Below, piece after piece: positions 35,010-45,971 of a stretch of 64,000 bases of DNA. The notes under the pieces were generated by a model, which had not been told where the DNA came from, searched no databases, and saw nothing but the letters and a program-made list of their open reading frames with translations. The DNA is from Stereocaulon alpinum (taxonomy: Eukaryota; Ascomycota; Lecanoromycetes; Lecanorales; Stereocaulaceae), in NCBI GenBank assembly GCA_018257865.1, contig JAEUBA010000092.1, forward strand, positions 1 through 64,000, written 5' to 3'. Both the position numbers and the translations under genes were made by a program. The first letter of the stretch is position 1; every line of letters starts with the position of its first letter.

Positions 35010-37413
35010 TTACTCAAACAGAGAGGTTGTAATCCTTGGCGTGCTTGGGGGAGATGGTGTTGGTTCTCGCGCATGCTGCGACGGTGTAAAACTGCCCAGG
35101 GGAGCTGGAAGCAGCCTTTCATTCGAGCGTGAGAACGCTGGTGATGGATATATCGCAGCCAAGTCGTCCGTTGGATTCCTTGGGGATGTTGGACGGATGG
35201 TCGCTGTTGATTCTGGGCATTCAAGATGAGGTATATTACCTGGGCTTTCGTAGTGCAGTCTGGCCGGACTTGTGGAGGAGTGGGAGACTGGTGAGGGCCT
35301 GTAGGCGTTGGACGGATTGCGGTGGACTGACCTGCCAATCCTAAAAGGCTGTAAGAGGGACATAGCGATGTTGGATGGGGTTGACTGCGAGGACTGCTTG
35401 TTATACTCGGTCGTTGTTGGTCGATGTTCGACGTCAGTAGATTCACCGTCCCCAACAGCATCTGCACTCTGTATCTTGCGCCTAGCCCAACAAGCTGTGC
35501 AGTATCCCTTCTTACATTCCACGCACCAATCGGCGGACAACCCGACCAAGTTCATGCAGTGCCCGTATTGTGTGTTGAAAGTCGAATTCTCAAAGGCTAA
35601 TTCCCGCCTCGAGATCTCCACAGGGTTTTTCAGCCACGCCCAGAACTCCGGCCATATAGTCAAGAAACGATGCAAAGAGTGAGGCATCCTTTCGTTGCGG
35701 TGTCTAGCTTTAGCTGGCTCGATGTCATTTCGATGCAATTTTAGCCATGGGAGCCGGGGCAGGCCGTGTGTCTGAATGTACTGTTGTATGCAGGAACCGA
35801 TGATAGCAAACGCTGCACCAACCCAAGGACCCCACTAGACAATGTCAGATCTCTATTCATTGAACGCCAGACTCACAAGTCTTACCTGTCCAACAGCATC
35901 GTAACTCTCCGTTGGCCAGTTCCAGATTGTCACTTCGTTGACCACGAGAGAACTTACAAAAACGAAAGGGGAGACCATAAATATTAGAACGGCGAACAAA
36001 AACCCCAAGCTAGCAGTGCATTTGCCAATGTAGTAGCGACATTTGAAGTCTAGACGGGCGCGCGATCTTTCAAAATGTTCATGGTCTGGAATTCCGGCCA
36101 AGGAGAGGAATATCTTGTTACGCACATGTTCTGGGCTCCATCGAGATTCGAGGAGTGCTGGGATGCACTGTAGAATGACAAAGGCCAAGGAGAACATATT
36201 GGCGATGTACAACATGACGAATCCATCTGTACGGACCAGATGAGACGTCCGGCTACTATCCAACGCTTGGAGGCTCGAATCCTTTCGAAAGGCAACGCCT
36301 TTCAATGTGACGGAGCCGCATGTGTCTGTGCAGTTGCATATTGGAGGATAGGGTGGGGAAGCAGGGACTGTCGTATTTAAGGAGCAGCCTGTTGATTGGT
36401 TGGTCTGGCAGAGCAGTACCTGCGAATAATCGATAAACGGTAACCATTCGCTCGTGGTGTATGCCACAGTGGGAATAAGAGCGCTAATAATCAAGATACC
36501 CCACAGCACAACGACTGGTCGGAAAGTGCGAGCATCACCACTTCGAAGTATCTCGGACCAAAAAAGGATCGGGGTCACCATTATCGCGCCTGCTGAAAGT
36601 ATGGGGAATATTGCCTTTAGGTCAACGTCACCCGCCAAAGCCGGTTGGAGATCGTTCCAACGACTACATGGGACTTGAATCAGTCCCGTTGGACAGTGTT
36701 CTGCATAGGGTAGCACTCACACAAATAGAGCAAATGCGTGCACCTATAAATTCCGGAGTCAGCATTGCTTTACGCATAATGAGTACCTTCGCGAGCCATG
36801 AAAGAGTGACATAACGCCCGGTGAGAGCACAAAGTTCCGCCCAGAGACAAGTCTTAGGCGTGGTATTTTGCGGGCAAGAGAAACCTGCACGCAGCATCGA
36901 AAGGACGCAAAGACGCCTAAGGTTGGGGGTTTGCCAGAGAATGTACCTGAAGAGTAGCGAAGGAGCCTATTAGGAGAGCGTGACCGCAACGATCGCACTT
37001 ACAGCAGCGCAGCTTGAATACGTCATAACAACACCCAAAGCCGCTCCGGATAACCAAAGTGTCTTGCGGAACATAACGGAGAAGCACAGGAGTGTGTAGA
37101 ATAACAGTCGGTTGAGGAAGCCGTACTGACCTAGAATACCCGGTTCAGCCGTCAGGAGGCACCTGTGCAATGTGTGTCAGAGCTTACCGCTGATAGGGAA
37201 GGTACAAGCCTGTGGTACAGCGAACTGACCATCCATGAAGAATTTTCCGACAGACGCGCCGATTAGAGAAAGGTCTGTAAGTTCAGGATTGATCGGCAGG
37301 ACACCAAATGTTGAGTTGAGTTGCACGAGCGTCACCACACCATAGTTTCCATAAGCTTGCTCGACAGCTTGAGAAAGCAGCTCGAGAAGGGTAGCGTTAG
37401 CGGAAATATCCAT
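35010..37413 (-). CDS. polytopic membrane protein of unknown function
   Basis: Exons 37188-37413, 37003-37130, 36721-36743, 35886-36663 and 35010-35834 give 659 residues. All phases agree. At least six hydrophobic segments are visible: one in exon 2 ('L-L-F-Y-T-L-L-C-F-S'), another near 'G-A-A-L-G-V-V-M', several in exon 4, including 'S-A-G-A-I-M-V-T-P-I-L-F' and 'L-W-G-I-L-I-I-S-A-L', and one at the start of exon 5 ('W-V-G-A-A-F-A-I-I-G'). A loop in exon 4 holds paired Cys (I-C-N-C-T-D-T-C) and N-glycosylation sites, so it is probably lumenal or extracellular. The tail of about 220 residues is hydrophilic, with a Cys-rich 'C-V-E-C...C-T-A-C' patch. The third exon is only 23 bp and the second intron is 259 bp, far longer than the others, making that part the least certain. 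No known family recognised. Confidence 0.7.
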
Positions 37414-40014
37414 GTTTGGGTATCTTAAAGACTCTCAAGTCGAATAGGGGGTAATCTTAGCTGTCAGCACGTGCAAATTTCGAATTTCGGCGGTCAGGAG
37501 CTAGGAGGGCTGTACTGACAATTTAGTTGAACATGTGCCGCTTGGAAAGGGTAAGGAATTAAAAGATCAGCATTAGCAGTAAAGGCGACTTCTGAGATTT
37601 GAAACAGTGATGCAGTTCCAACTGCTGTGATCAGTCGGGACGGCGTACCGGGCACATATGAGATCGGTACGCTCGTACGGTAAATTTGCGAACGGCATAA
37701 TCAGTCTTGCGTTTAGTGACAGGTATGTGCATGCCACTTGACGTAGTAGATTTTCCGGTAGCTCCCACGACCTTTGCCAGATACTCGCAAGTAAATGCTT
37801 GCATCCGAAGCGCAGAAAGTGTAGGGACAATTTATTGTCGTCTTGCATGAAACAGTGATTGGTTGTAGCGTAATCGTCTCTCTTTCTAGGACCTCAAAGG
37901 AGGCACAACGTTTGGTAACAATGCCGTTCACCGTGAGCGGAGTAGTTTATGTCAGAGTCTTGGTCGTAGAAGGGATAACAAGAAGCCCACATGGAAGTAG
38001 GCGCAGTGTTATTCCTTCCACGTGTGCGAAAGCGAAAGGGTTCGGGGCGTGATGCATATTCTCTGGATAACGCGCCAATGATGCAGAGAAAGATGTCAAG
38101 GAGGGTGGAGCATTAAGGGTAACAGTCAGATTGGTAGAGTGAGTACGAGGAAGACAAGGTAGGGTGCACGAAAGGCTGACGTCACGGTGAAGTGGTAGGA
38201 TAGACGTACATGGTCATCAGAGGCGTGCTTATAGAATTACGAAGCACATGTGTAGCTAAACCCACACAACAATAGTCACTGATTGATTGTCAGGGTCATG
38301 CCATTCCCAGCCTTGCAGACCGGGGTTCCAGTGCTTACAGGCCTTACGTCAACCGTTTGTACGTAAGTCATGCTTCACGGCCAACTTGGTGAGACAATCT
38401 CCTCGAGCCATATCCAATTAGTGTGTCAAACAGGGCAGTTTTGCAGTGCCGAAGACTAGTGAGAACGGTTCGATCATGCAGATGCTCCTCGAAATACGCC
38501 CTCGGAACTCCGGAACGTTATGCACATTACCGTGATAATGCTGCAGTTCCACGCATTGAACGACACCTGACAGTTAGATGACGAAGGTCGGGTGGTGACC
38601 GCGTGCACTAGGGTGTCAGACTGACTCGGGCAGTTCCCATGAAGCCTCCATTAGCAAGCCCAGGCCAGTTCTGATAGGATCGATCAAAATCAAGTCCTGA
38701 AGCTGCCGCATTCCGAAGAATATCGGGCTAGTTTGTTCCCCAAGGATCGCCTCCTGCAACAACGCTGTCAGCCTTTGACGTGTTTCGAACCATTGTCTTT
38801 TCCCCGCAGCGGAAACAGGAGACAACTGACTCTCATGCAGTAACCCTCCTTAGAGGCACTTGCATGAGCGAGCAACATCCAAGTCTCAAACATTGCCTCC
38901 AGCAATGCCACCCCCTGAAAGATTCCCACAAGGACTCCCCTTCCCATCAAGCAACGACTCCTTCTCTCGAATCTCACTTCAATTCGATTTTCTTGAAACC
39001 TCCAGCAACCTCTCATCATACACACAAAGGGTCTTTTCGTTCTGCACACGATCCTTCTCCCTACCACTCCTTACCTAGATCTCAAACCCAAAACCCTCCT
39101 CTTCCGCAACTCCTACTATACACCCCACTCGATACCACCGTTTCCATTGTTCACTCCCTCCCCATCACCCACATCTCCACCTCCGCCCCTACCCTCTCCC
39201 CATCCAGCTCTTTGACCATCCCATCGTACTCCCAGGGCTACCTCTCCCTCCCTTACACCTCCTCGGTCCAATGCCCTACCTAGTCAACCCCCTCAAACCG
39301 GACCACTCCCGTCTAACCTTTCCAGCCCTCGACCATCAACCCCCTATAGCATCCACCCCTTCGTCTCCCTCACCGTCCTCTCGACCTCAACATCCTCACA
39401 TCATACCCTATAAAACGCATCTCATACCACCATCCCCAACTATAACATCAAAACCAGCACCGTCACATCACATCACACGCACATCATCCAACAACATATA
39501 GCCCAAGCACTCCCATCTGCGGAAGAGACGTATATACAGAGCCAAAATAGCCACTCCTGCACTTAGCATCTCACATAACATAACCGCACGAGCGTGGAGT
39601 CGTCGGTATCGGAGCTATGGAACGGCCCATGGGAGGCTAGTGTGCGTGGTCGCTGAACAGGGTATGCAGTTGTGAGAGGCACAGACGTTGAACGGTGGAG
39701 AAGAATGTCAAGGAACTCGAGCTGGAGCCGGAGATCGAGATCGAGATCGAGATCGAGGGGGCCTGGAATGTAAATATTAGACGACAAGGCAATTGCTATC
39801 CCATCCTAATCCTTACATTCCATGCGCATGAACCTAGACACAGTCAACACCCCCACTATCCATAATCCCACCATACCTACCAAACAACGTAATAATCTAG
39901 CTAGGGCTCAACTATTTTACGTATATCCGACGCGCCAGCACGACCCCTATTCGCGCGCATAAAAGTCCACTGTGCAAATCTTTTATAAATCCAAATATGC
40001 CGCGGTGACCTTAT
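37414..40014. other. intergenic stretch with pyrimidine-rich segment and short hexamer repeat
   Basis: No supported gene. At about 38880-39500 the plus strand is strikingly C/T-rich and G-poor and carries overlapping Pro/Ser/His-rich frames (largest 38780-39283, 167 codons) that I regard as by-products of composition. At 39731-39757 lies a GAGATC hexamer repeated about 4.5 times. Confidence 0.5.
39731..39757. repeat. GAGATC hexanucleotide microsatellite
   Basis: About four and a half perfect units of GAGATC in non-coding DNA. It is short and likely polymorphic between strains. Confidence 0.9.
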
Positions 40015-40104
40015 GCCCGAATAGCTCAGCGGTTAGAGCGAGAGATTGCAGTTGTTACATTTTCTACTATCTCTAGGTCCATCGTTCGAATCGGTGTTCG
40101 GGCT
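40015..40104 (+). tRNA. tRNA-Cys(GCA) with intron
   Basis: The cloverleaf folds completely: acceptor GCCCGAA with TTCGGGC, D-stem GCTC with GAGC around AGCGGTTA, anticodon stem AGAGA with TCTCT, and T-stem CATCG with CGGTG (one T-G pair) around TTCGAAT. The loop begins TT-GCA-G, giving anticodon GCA, and an intron of about 17 nt follows position 37. The discriminator is T, the known identity base for tRNA-Cys. Box A (TAGCTCAGCGG) and box B (GTTCGAATC) fit the polymerase III consensus, and a T5 run lies shortly downstream. Confidence 0.93.
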
Positions 40105-40468
40105 TACATTGATTCGAAATTTTTGCTCTGTGCTGGGGTGGTGAGTGGGGGGATTTTTTGGAGGTTGGAGGATTTTTTTTGGTGGTTGTGGGCCGGTAGG
40201 GGGGGATGGGAAGGGGAGGGTTTTTGGTTGGGGGGAATTTTTGGGGGAGGGCGGGCGGGGGGGGAAGTTGGAGGTACTGTGAGGGGAATTCAAAACGGAC
40301 TTTAATGGCAGAGTATTCAGTTCCATGGTGTGATAGCTATGCTGCCTTTATAAGGGTCCATCTTTACACATGATATCTTGTTGCTAATGTATCTACAGCC
40401 CAAAGATACCGAGTTATGTACTTGTTCATTCATCATTCATCATCCTCCCTACACCATCGGAGCAAGCT
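40105..40468. other. G-run tract between tRNA-Cys and AAA gene
   Basis: From about 40134 to 40275 the plus strand has more than ten runs of three to eight G separated by short T/A-rich gaps, and almost no C. Such a stretch can in principle form G-quadruplexes. Frames across it are low complexity. The rest is the 3' flank of the AAA gene. Confidence 0.7.
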
Positions 40469-43123
40469 TCATGGTCTTTCAACCTCCATGAACCCCTCTA
40501 ACGCCCCCTTCTCCACTCCCTTTCCCAGCCCACCCATGTAACCTTCAAACTCCCTCCCAATACGCAGCACAGTCTCAAATTCCTTCTCTCCCACCATCTC
40601 TCCCTTCTTCTCTGCAATTACAAGCGCAGTACGGACTGCATTTCGAATCTGCCGCCCGTTCAGCTTCTCCTTGCTCCACTTTTCGCGAACCAATCTTGTC
40701 AAAGCCCTGTAGTGACCCACAGGAATAGCTCCTTTTACTTGAAGGTCTTGCAGAAAGATATTCCAGACCGCCGTACGGCGTTCCTGATCTAGAGTAGGCA
40801 GACCCAATGTGACATGGATGCGCGACTGGAAGGCTTGATCAAACATGCCAACACGATTTGTCGTGAGAAATAGGACCCCCTTAAAGTACTCCAGCTGGCG
40901 AAGAAAAATGGAGACAAGAGCGTTGCGTTCTAGATTCGTATAATCGCGGTCTTGCAGGAAGATGTCTGCCTCATCAAGCAGCAAGATCGCACCAAAAGTG
41001 ACAGCATAGTCAAAAATCCCTTCAAGGCGTTCTTCCAGTCCCTCAGCATCGGTGCCAATGTCGCCACATGTTACATGGTACAGGGGCTTTCCGTAGCTAT
41101 CAGCGACGCATTCAGCTGTCAAGGTCTTGCCACTGCCTGGAGCGCCGTGGAGGAGGGCGACGAGGCCTTTGCCTTTTCCGGCGACGAGGTCATCGAGCAT
41201 GGCTGTTTTATCGACGTAGGAAGACACCATAGCTTGCACAATGTCTTTGTATTCGGCATCGAGGACTAGGCGGTCCCATGCATTGTTGCGGAAGGAGACG
41301 GGGCGTAATTGAGTTATGTTGAGGTCCTTCCAGACCTTGTCACGAAGGCAGTAACCGTGCACTTGCTGCGGGCACAGCAACAAGGTAAGCTCATCAGGCT
41401 CCGAGTCTGGCTGAATCCGGTCATACTTATTAAACTCGGACTCGTCACGATGCGGAGGTTGATCTGTCTTGAAGCGTCGATGAGGGGGAACATTATTCAA
41501 CTCCTCTGCATCATCGACAGTGAGAGGATTATAGAATTCGTCAAATACTGGTGGAGGTGCTCCGCGTCTTCGGGAGTGTCCAATATCGTCCTGGCCGAAC
41601 CTGTTGGCTCTCCAATTCTTGCTCTGGGAAGATGCTGGCCCACGTTTCCTGTCGATAGTGATAGGCCAGTCATGGCGACGCTGGTATGCAAGATGGTCCA
41701 CCATGACTCGGACTGCTTCATCTTCAGTGGCCTGTTGAGTCCACATCTCCCCAGTATACTCGAGATACTTCTGTCCTTGAAGCCCCCAGAATGTCTTCCC
41801 GCGGGCGATCAGATCCTGCTTGGTAGTCTCTGCCTCAGGAAGGAATTGGGCTGGGACAAGGTCCAAAGACGCAATCTCTTTGGTCCCGTGGAATGGCAGA
41901 ATGCAATGAGTAGACCACACCCGGCCATATATCTCTCCGTCGTAATTGACTGACCAGCAGGTCAGGTCAATCCTGCTGTGGCTGTGGCGTCCAACAAAAC
42001 TTGGGCGGCGTTTCTGCATCCCGCGGATAGAGTCCACCACAAAGGCTTCACGTTCACCATTCTCGATGGTATAAAGGACTGTGCCAGGCTGATATAGCAT
42101 CCAGAGATCGGGCCAAGTGATTAGGCCAGAGGGATTTGCGGACTCAATATCGTCGAGTTTCTTGCTGGTATCAGGACACTCATTGCGCATGAAGTCGACA
42201 AGGAGTTTGGCATGGTCTCTTAGTGGATCTGACCCTTCAGCTAGGTTCGTGAGTTTCTCTCGATTGTGGAACAAGACCATAAAAGGCTCCGTGAGATGGA
42301 GAACCTTGTCTACCGTTTCGACATCGGTCTCATAGTGAGCTGCATTCTGAAGATACTTGATAATCAGGTCAGGTGAGGCGATCTCTACCTTCTTCCTCCA
42401 GAACCGTTTCTTCTCGTCGAATTCCCGTACAACCGTCAACACATTCTGGTTGCCGAGATTTTCAGAGACACTGTGGCCGTTTATGGATTCGGTATCGGGC
42501 TCACGCTCTGGATATTGGTCTCCGTAGTGGATGGCGGTCTCCTTGAACCGCAGAACCTCAAGTTTGGGCTCGCTGGTTGTGTCCTCGACCACTTGCGACT
42601 TGCTCTCAATCTCAGTTATTTCTATAGGAGGACTAGCACGAAGCTGGAGATCGGCGATCATATTCTCGAGCTTTTTCAAGTAATCGAAACCGACAGTGAC
42701 GGTATCACTGGAACTTGTGGCGGCTTCTTCTAAGGCATCTTTCTGCCTCTTATCCTCTTGATCGTCGATTTTCTTGGACCGAGGTTCTATCTCAGAGGTA
42801 CCTTCATTATCGTCATACTTACCTGGCCAGGCCAACCGGTGCAAGCGATTGGCCTCCTCCTGAGAAAGCACGTCGGCTTTTCCGATCACGAAGCCTTCTT
42901 GGTCGACCACCCAGCCGTTTTCATCGACAATCTCGCCTTCAAGGACGCCCAAATCTCCTTCAATGATTTTGCCTATAGGTTCACCGTCATGGCCCCATAG
43001 GAGGCCATCCGGGCGAACGACAAGGCCTTTGAGAACACCAAGGACTGAATGACGAGTAATGCGTTGACTGAAGCCGGTGGGGGGCAGGTGGCTGTTCTGG
43101 CTACTTACGTGATGACTCTCCAT
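40469..43123 (-). CDS. AAA ATPase with DUF3659-like N-terminus
   Basis: An intronless 884-residue protein. Residues about 30-90 carry a repeat-like pattern ('G-L-V-V-R-P-D-G-L-L-W-G', 'G-W-V-V-D-Q-E-G-F-V-I-G') that resembles the DUF3659/LEA-like repeats of fungal proteins. An acidic/coiled region (to about 250) follows, then the conserved domain that precedes the ATPase in a large fungal AAA family (about 340-480). The C-terminal AAA module has Walker A G-A-P-G-S-G-K-T (660-667), Walker B I-L-L-L-D-E-A-D (about 713-720), sensor 1 T-T-N-R (754-757) and an Arg near 768. The module is complete, so it should hydrolyse ATP. The cellular role of this family is largely unknown. The fusion of the two parts is unusual to my knowledge. 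Confidence 0.88.
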   Translation of the reverse strand: MESHHVSSQNSHLPPTGFSQRITRHSVLGVLKGLVVRPDGLLWGHDGEPIGKIIEGDLGVLEGEIVDENGWVVDQEGFVIGKADVLSQEEANRLHRLAWPGKYDDNEGTSEIEPRSKKIDDQEDKRQKDALEEAATSSSDTVTVGFDYLKKLENMIADLQLRASPPIEITEIESKSQVVEDTTSEPKLEVLRFKETAIHYGDQYPEREPDTESINGHSVSENLGNQNVLTVVREFDEKKRFWRKKVEIASPDLIIKYLQNAAHYETDVETVDKVLHLTEPFMVLFHNREKLTNLAEGSDPLRDHAKLLVDFMRNECPDTSKKLDDIESANPSGLITWPDLWMLYQPGTVLYTIENGEREAFVVDSIRGMQKRRPSFVGRHSHSRIDLTCWSVNYDGEIYGRVWSTHCILPFHGTKEIASLDLVPAQFLPEAETTKQDLIARGKTFWGLQGQKYLEYTGEMWTQQATEDEAVRVMVDHLAYQRRHDWPITIDRKRGPASSQSKNWRANRFGQDDIGHSRRRGAPPPVFDEFYNPLTVDDAEELNNVPPHRRFKTDQPPHRDESEFNKYDRIQPDSEPDELTLLLCPQQVHGYCLRDKVWKDLNITQLRPVSFRNNAWDRLVLDAEYKDIVQAMVSSYVDKTAMLDDLVAGKGKGLVALLHGAPGSGKTLTAECVADSYGKPLYHVTCGDIGTDAEGLEERLEGIFDYAVTFGAILLLDEADIFLQDRDYTNLERNALVSIFLRQLEYFKGVLFLTTNRVGMFDQAFQSRIHVTLGLPTLDQERRTAVWNIFLQDLQVKGAIPVGHYRALTRLVREKWSKEKLNGRQIRNAVRTALVIAEKKGEMVGEKEFETVLRIGREFEGYMGGLGKGVEKGALEGFMEVERP

Positions 43124-44763
43124 GTTGAGAAGCTGTGGATGTTGGCGAGCGTCTGTTGATTACCTGTGCAAGAATCTTTATTGTACAATGGAAGTCTATG
43201 GAAGAGTTGGTCTTTGTACAGAGAGCGAATTCCAGCAAATATTACAAGGAGACTTGGAGCACTAAATTATTCAGGCTACAGCGTGCATTCAGCTCAGCCC
43301 TGGATAAGCAGCGGTCAGCCCAGTGGATACAGAACATCGAAGCTGAACACAAGCGCGCTTCAGCCTAGCGGCTGCCTGACAGGCGGTGAAAACGGGAAAC
43401 CCTACAGGGCTTTCTTTAGCCCGCTTGAACGTGGCCACTCAATGGAGGCCTGGTCGGCAGCGAGCGCAGTGACATGCATTCGATCCAATCGCAGCTTAAA
43501 GCTCATTGGACATCAATGCTCCGGGATGCTTGACAATCTGTGGCCATCGGTCACCTATCCGTCTAACTAAATGAGGTTAGCCTGATCAGCCATCTGCACA
43601 GCCAACACATCAGTCCACATGTAGCTCAGCCATAAGCCAAAGACTTAGGGGTCCAGGAACGGAGGTCTACGGATGCAGAGTTGAAGTTCCCCGAAAAGAC
43701 AGCATCAAGGACCATAGCTTGTCGCGTATCGGAGTTTCGGGGCTCTTCCGTGGGAGATAACAAGTCCACTACAGTAATGTTACGGGCCACAGATCTGACC
43801 CTTTGCGGACTGTAGCTCGGTATAAAGATGGGTAATGGTGGTTTCGATAAATTTCGGATAGGGATCCGGGATCTGGGAAGCCTTGATTAGTGGACTATGA
43901 GGCCTGTTATTTGCGAGCTTAGGCCAGCTAAATTTGCAAAGACCGTCACATACGCGTGGGCCACGCGATGGCTTGGATACTACCTATTCGGCCCTCCCAA
44001 GCATTACTATCATCCCGCTCTACGTCATCAATGCTGGTCATGCAATATTTTGTTGCTACGAGTATATCTTCGCATCAGGGTCTGCAGCAGACTTATTCCA
44101 AATACAAGACCCTGGTCAGCCTTTGAGTGCCGGTGAATTAGCTACCTGGCCGGATCCGAGCCGCAAAGAGAAATTCGGGTAGATTATGGATAGATCGGAA
44201 CTTTGGTCCAAGTTCCTTTGCAATCTCAAGCATAAGGTTTGTGCCCCTTGCTCCGTTCCAGTCGCCGATGATGAGATGAAATTCAATCTCCTACGTAATC
44301 CGGTAACTTCTGCCGTATCCATGTAGAAACCGTTGAGGAATTCTCATCTGTCCCTAGTTCCGAACTCCGAAAGTGGTGGTCTCGCAAGGCTTATGCAGAT
44401 TGACTTTCAGGGACAGGCAGTTGTAGGCGATGCCTCTGCAGGCCAAGGTCAGTGGGCATCGAGATGGTTGATATTGAAAAGAGTGAGAATAGGGGAAAGT
44501 AGTCTATCATGACTCGTGCGCGCGGATTGCTTGTATTTGTCGCAACATGCTGAGCATACTGCAAAGCGCTCGCGAGGGAAGAGAGAATATTGTGAACAGG
44601 CAATGTCAAAGAACGTTAGACGTCATCGTGGGACGAATTGCTCTCTTGCCATCACTCGTTATATATCATCAGAAGTAAACTAGGAAACAAGCCGAGATCT
44701 TAGATCATAAAGAAAGCATGCACGTTGGACAAGGAGAAACCAGATTCTAAGGGATCGTTGACG
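43124..44763. other. gene-free stretch of 1.6 kb
   Basis: No RNA gene, repeat or credible frame seen. Frames of 70-134 codons overlap each other and have no recognisable motif. It holds the promoter of the AAA gene and the 3' flank of the zinc-knuckle gene. Confidence 0.5.
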
Positions 44764-45971
44764 TCAAGCAGCGGGAGACACCTCCAAGTTCTTCATGCGT
44801 TCCTCCACGCTCTGCACCGCTTCTGGATCGAGGGTTTGTTTCACCTTCTTGGGCGGTTTGCGAGGACAGTCGTCGCATTTCTCGTGGCCACAACCTTCGC
44901 ATGTCTTTCCATGATCCTTAAATATCGTGTCACACTTCTCACATGTCCATCTGACATGGATACGTGCGGGTCTCAGCTCGCGCCTCCCAAGAGGATATAA
45001 TTCCTCGCTATCGCCAGGGTAGCCTTCAGGATACTTATTGAGTTTTGGCCTTACGATGTAAGTAATGGTAGACAAGCACGAGAGGTAGACAACTTACGGG
45101 TCACGCGGGCACTGAGAGCAGCGTGGGTGTTTGCAATTCTCACATTGAGTAGCCTTTCCAATGAACAGGGTTTGGCATTGATGGCATGTCCTGCGCACGC
45201 GTTGCGTGGGGCTCTTGCGAGCCATCTCTTTTCCAGTGGCAGGATGCGGCATTGTCAATGGATCGAAAGTCGACTTGGTGCTGTTATCAATAGCAATGCT
45301 TCCGACGGCCTTGCTTTTGCCCTTGTCCTTGGGGGTCTTGCTAGGATATCCCGGGCATTTCTTGCAACGAGTGTGCTGGCAATTGCTGCAAATTCTTTCG
45401 GCTCCAAAAGATGTCTGGCAGCGGTGGCAGGTGCGGTGGACTCTCATGCGGATCTTCTTCTCCACCCTTGGTGCACCATTTGCATACGGTGCAGTCCACT
45501 CGCCAGGCTCCAGAGTCAACCCATATTTGGCGAACATGGCGCGCGCCTTCTGCTCCTGCATTGCACTGTTCTCCTTCGCAGTCATGGCCGAGCGCGGCTT
45601 GAAGGGTATAGGAGCCGGTTTGCTGTCCTTGATGACTTGGGTAATTTGGGCAGGAACCGATAGAGTCGGTGTCGTATTCGCTTCAGTGGGAGCCGATGCT
45701 GCTACAGGAGCGCTGCTGCCACGTTAACAATGACCCAAAAAACAAGCAGTAGGGAAGATGATGGCGCTTACCTGGCGGCAGGAGTCGAGCTCGACGCAGG
45801 TGGAGCGCTAACATCCTTGACGGGGGCGAGACCAGAGATGCCAGAGACGGACTGCCTCTTAGACTTGTCTCTTTTCAAGACCAAACTAGCTCTTCTCATA
45901 AACTTGGCCAGGCCTTTGGGTTTATCTTCAGAGCCGCCAGCTGAACCTTGACCTGAGGCTGACGTATTCAT
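44764..45971 (-). CDS. hypothetical protein with three tandem Cys/His zinc knuckles
   Basis: Exons 45772-45971, 45098-45715 and 44764-45049 give 367 residues; introns are 56 and 48 bp and phases agree. After a basic, Ser/Pro/Ala-rich N-terminus come three copies of a motif C-x2-C-x(9,10)-C-x2-C-x-H-x2-C-x2-C-P, each preceded by a basic/aromatic patch ending T-C or R-T-C. Two are in exon 2 and one in exon 3. Seven metal ligands per copy suggest a compact zinc-binding unit, perhaps two metals. Between copies the chain is Lys/Pro/Ser-rich and probably disordered. I do not recognise a named family. Nucleic-acid or protein binding is an inference from the zinc knuckles. The acceptor of exon 2 could also be 3 bp upstream (CAGCAG). 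Confidence 0.8.

Noticed and set aside
34835..35467. 210-codon minus-strand frame overlapping the membrane-protein tail
   Set aside because: Shadow of the real last exon in another frame; low-complexity Gln/Pro/Ser content.
36759..36998. Minus-strand frames inside the 259-bp intron of the membrane-protein gene as an extra exon
   Set aside because: No phase-compatible GT/AG pair gave a continuation resembling the flanking membrane segments; noted as a finding only.
38780..39283. 167-codon Pro/Ser/His-rich plus-strand frame
   Set aside because: All plus-strand frames in this C/T-rich stretch are open or nearly so; composition explains them.
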